Assembly: GCA_964421085.1 (NCBI GenBank)
Contig: CAYQVO010000055.1
Span: 1 to 14,763 of the forward strand
Direction: 5' to 3'
DNA: 14,763 nucleotides
From: CAYQVO01 sp964421085
GTDB lineage: Bacteria > Bdellovibrionota_C > UBA2361 > CAYQVO01
Positions 14,556 to 14,763 of this stretch are shown here, in pieces. The notes under the pieces are model-generated. The model searched no databases. It had not been told where the DNA came from and saw only the letters and a program-made list of their open reading frames with translations. Position numbers and translations under genes: made by a program. Position 1 is the stretch's first letter. The number at the start of each line of letters is the position of its first letter.

Positions 14556-14763
14556 TAAAGCTCTGTGATTCAGACAGTGGGAGCAGAAGGACTGAAGGGA
14601 TTGTGGAGAAAAAGTGCGGGAAATAGCGGCAGACAGGGAGGGCAGGCCCCGATCACTGGAGGCCAGCCGAAGCGAGTTGACTACGAACATATTCGAAAGG
14701 GAACGACGAATGGATTTCTCCGTTCGTAGCTACTTTCCAGCCAGGCGGTTGTTCACCACGATC
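14556..14763. other. Upstream non-coding end of the window with alternative inverted repeats
   Basis: No gene is seen. CTACGAAC (14681-14688) pairs perfectly with GTTCGTAG (14722-14729) across 33 bases. Inside, 14706-14714 can pair with 14719-14727 (9 bp with one G-T wobble, loop TTTC). The two foldings exclude each other because they share 14722-14727. This lies upstream of the promoter at 14517-14544, so it is not in that transcript. It may belong to an element or leader extending beyond the window. Confidence 0.35.

Noticed and set aside
1..14763. CRISPR array, rRNA genes or prophage structural genes
   Set aside because: No regularly spaced repeats, no rRNA-like sequence and no phage structural motifs were found anywhere in the window.

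Overview
This window reads as accessory chromosome of a Gram-negative bacterium. Supporting signs are two exported proteins with Sec-type signal peptides, a periplasmic-binding lipoprotein, and relics of IS3, IS66 and IS91-type elements. Coding style and gene types would suit a Desulfobacterota-like (deltaproteobacterial) environmental organism, but that is a weak inference: no ribosomal or other taxonomic marker is present.

Layout from left to right. A frameshifted, internally deleted IS3 transposase relic (34-480) is followed by an intact HAD-superfamily phosphatase (812-1996). A 135-bp direct repeat (2103-2237 and 5018-5152, 4 mismatches) then brackets a divergent pair: a TagF/TagB-like CDP-polyol phosphotransferase homologue with a coiled-coil tail (minus, 2329-3609) and a LicC/PntC-like sugar/alcohol-phosphate nucleotidyltransferase (plus, 3682-4428). 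Together they look like a surface-polymer decoration module. Between the pair and the right repeat lie an IS91-type relic and an HTH fragment. The right repeat runs into the 5' end of an IS66 tnpC relic that stops at 5400.

The centre (5474-8653) holds two divergent genes with no confident assignment. The 649-residue minus-strand protein resembles an RNase II/R (RNB) domain plus a C-terminal OB/S1-like domain, but it lacks the expected catalytic aspartates. The plus-strand partner of about 298 residues is unknown. A candidate promoter with an overlapping palindrome lies between them. A small ORF and an IS91-like C-terminal relic follow, then a roughly 170-bp stretch with four inverted repeats (9277-9445) that looks like a structured RNA and carries a GACGCAA motif like that of GEMM riboswitches.

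The right third is all minus-strand. From right to left: a 478-residue secreted beta-propeller-like protein with a good promoter (13019-14455); an intergenic stretch with a possible XRE-antitoxin relic; a branched-chain-amino-acid-type substrate-binding lipoprotein (11241-12311); a 0.5-kb IS3 relic; and a 418-residue secreted Asp-box (BNR) protein (9473-10729). The two secreted proteins have unrelated propellers but share a C-terminal module of about 105 residues that is roughly 20% lysine with two cysteines. This shared module is the most interesting candidate for something undescribed here, with the RNB-like pseudo-nuclease pair second.
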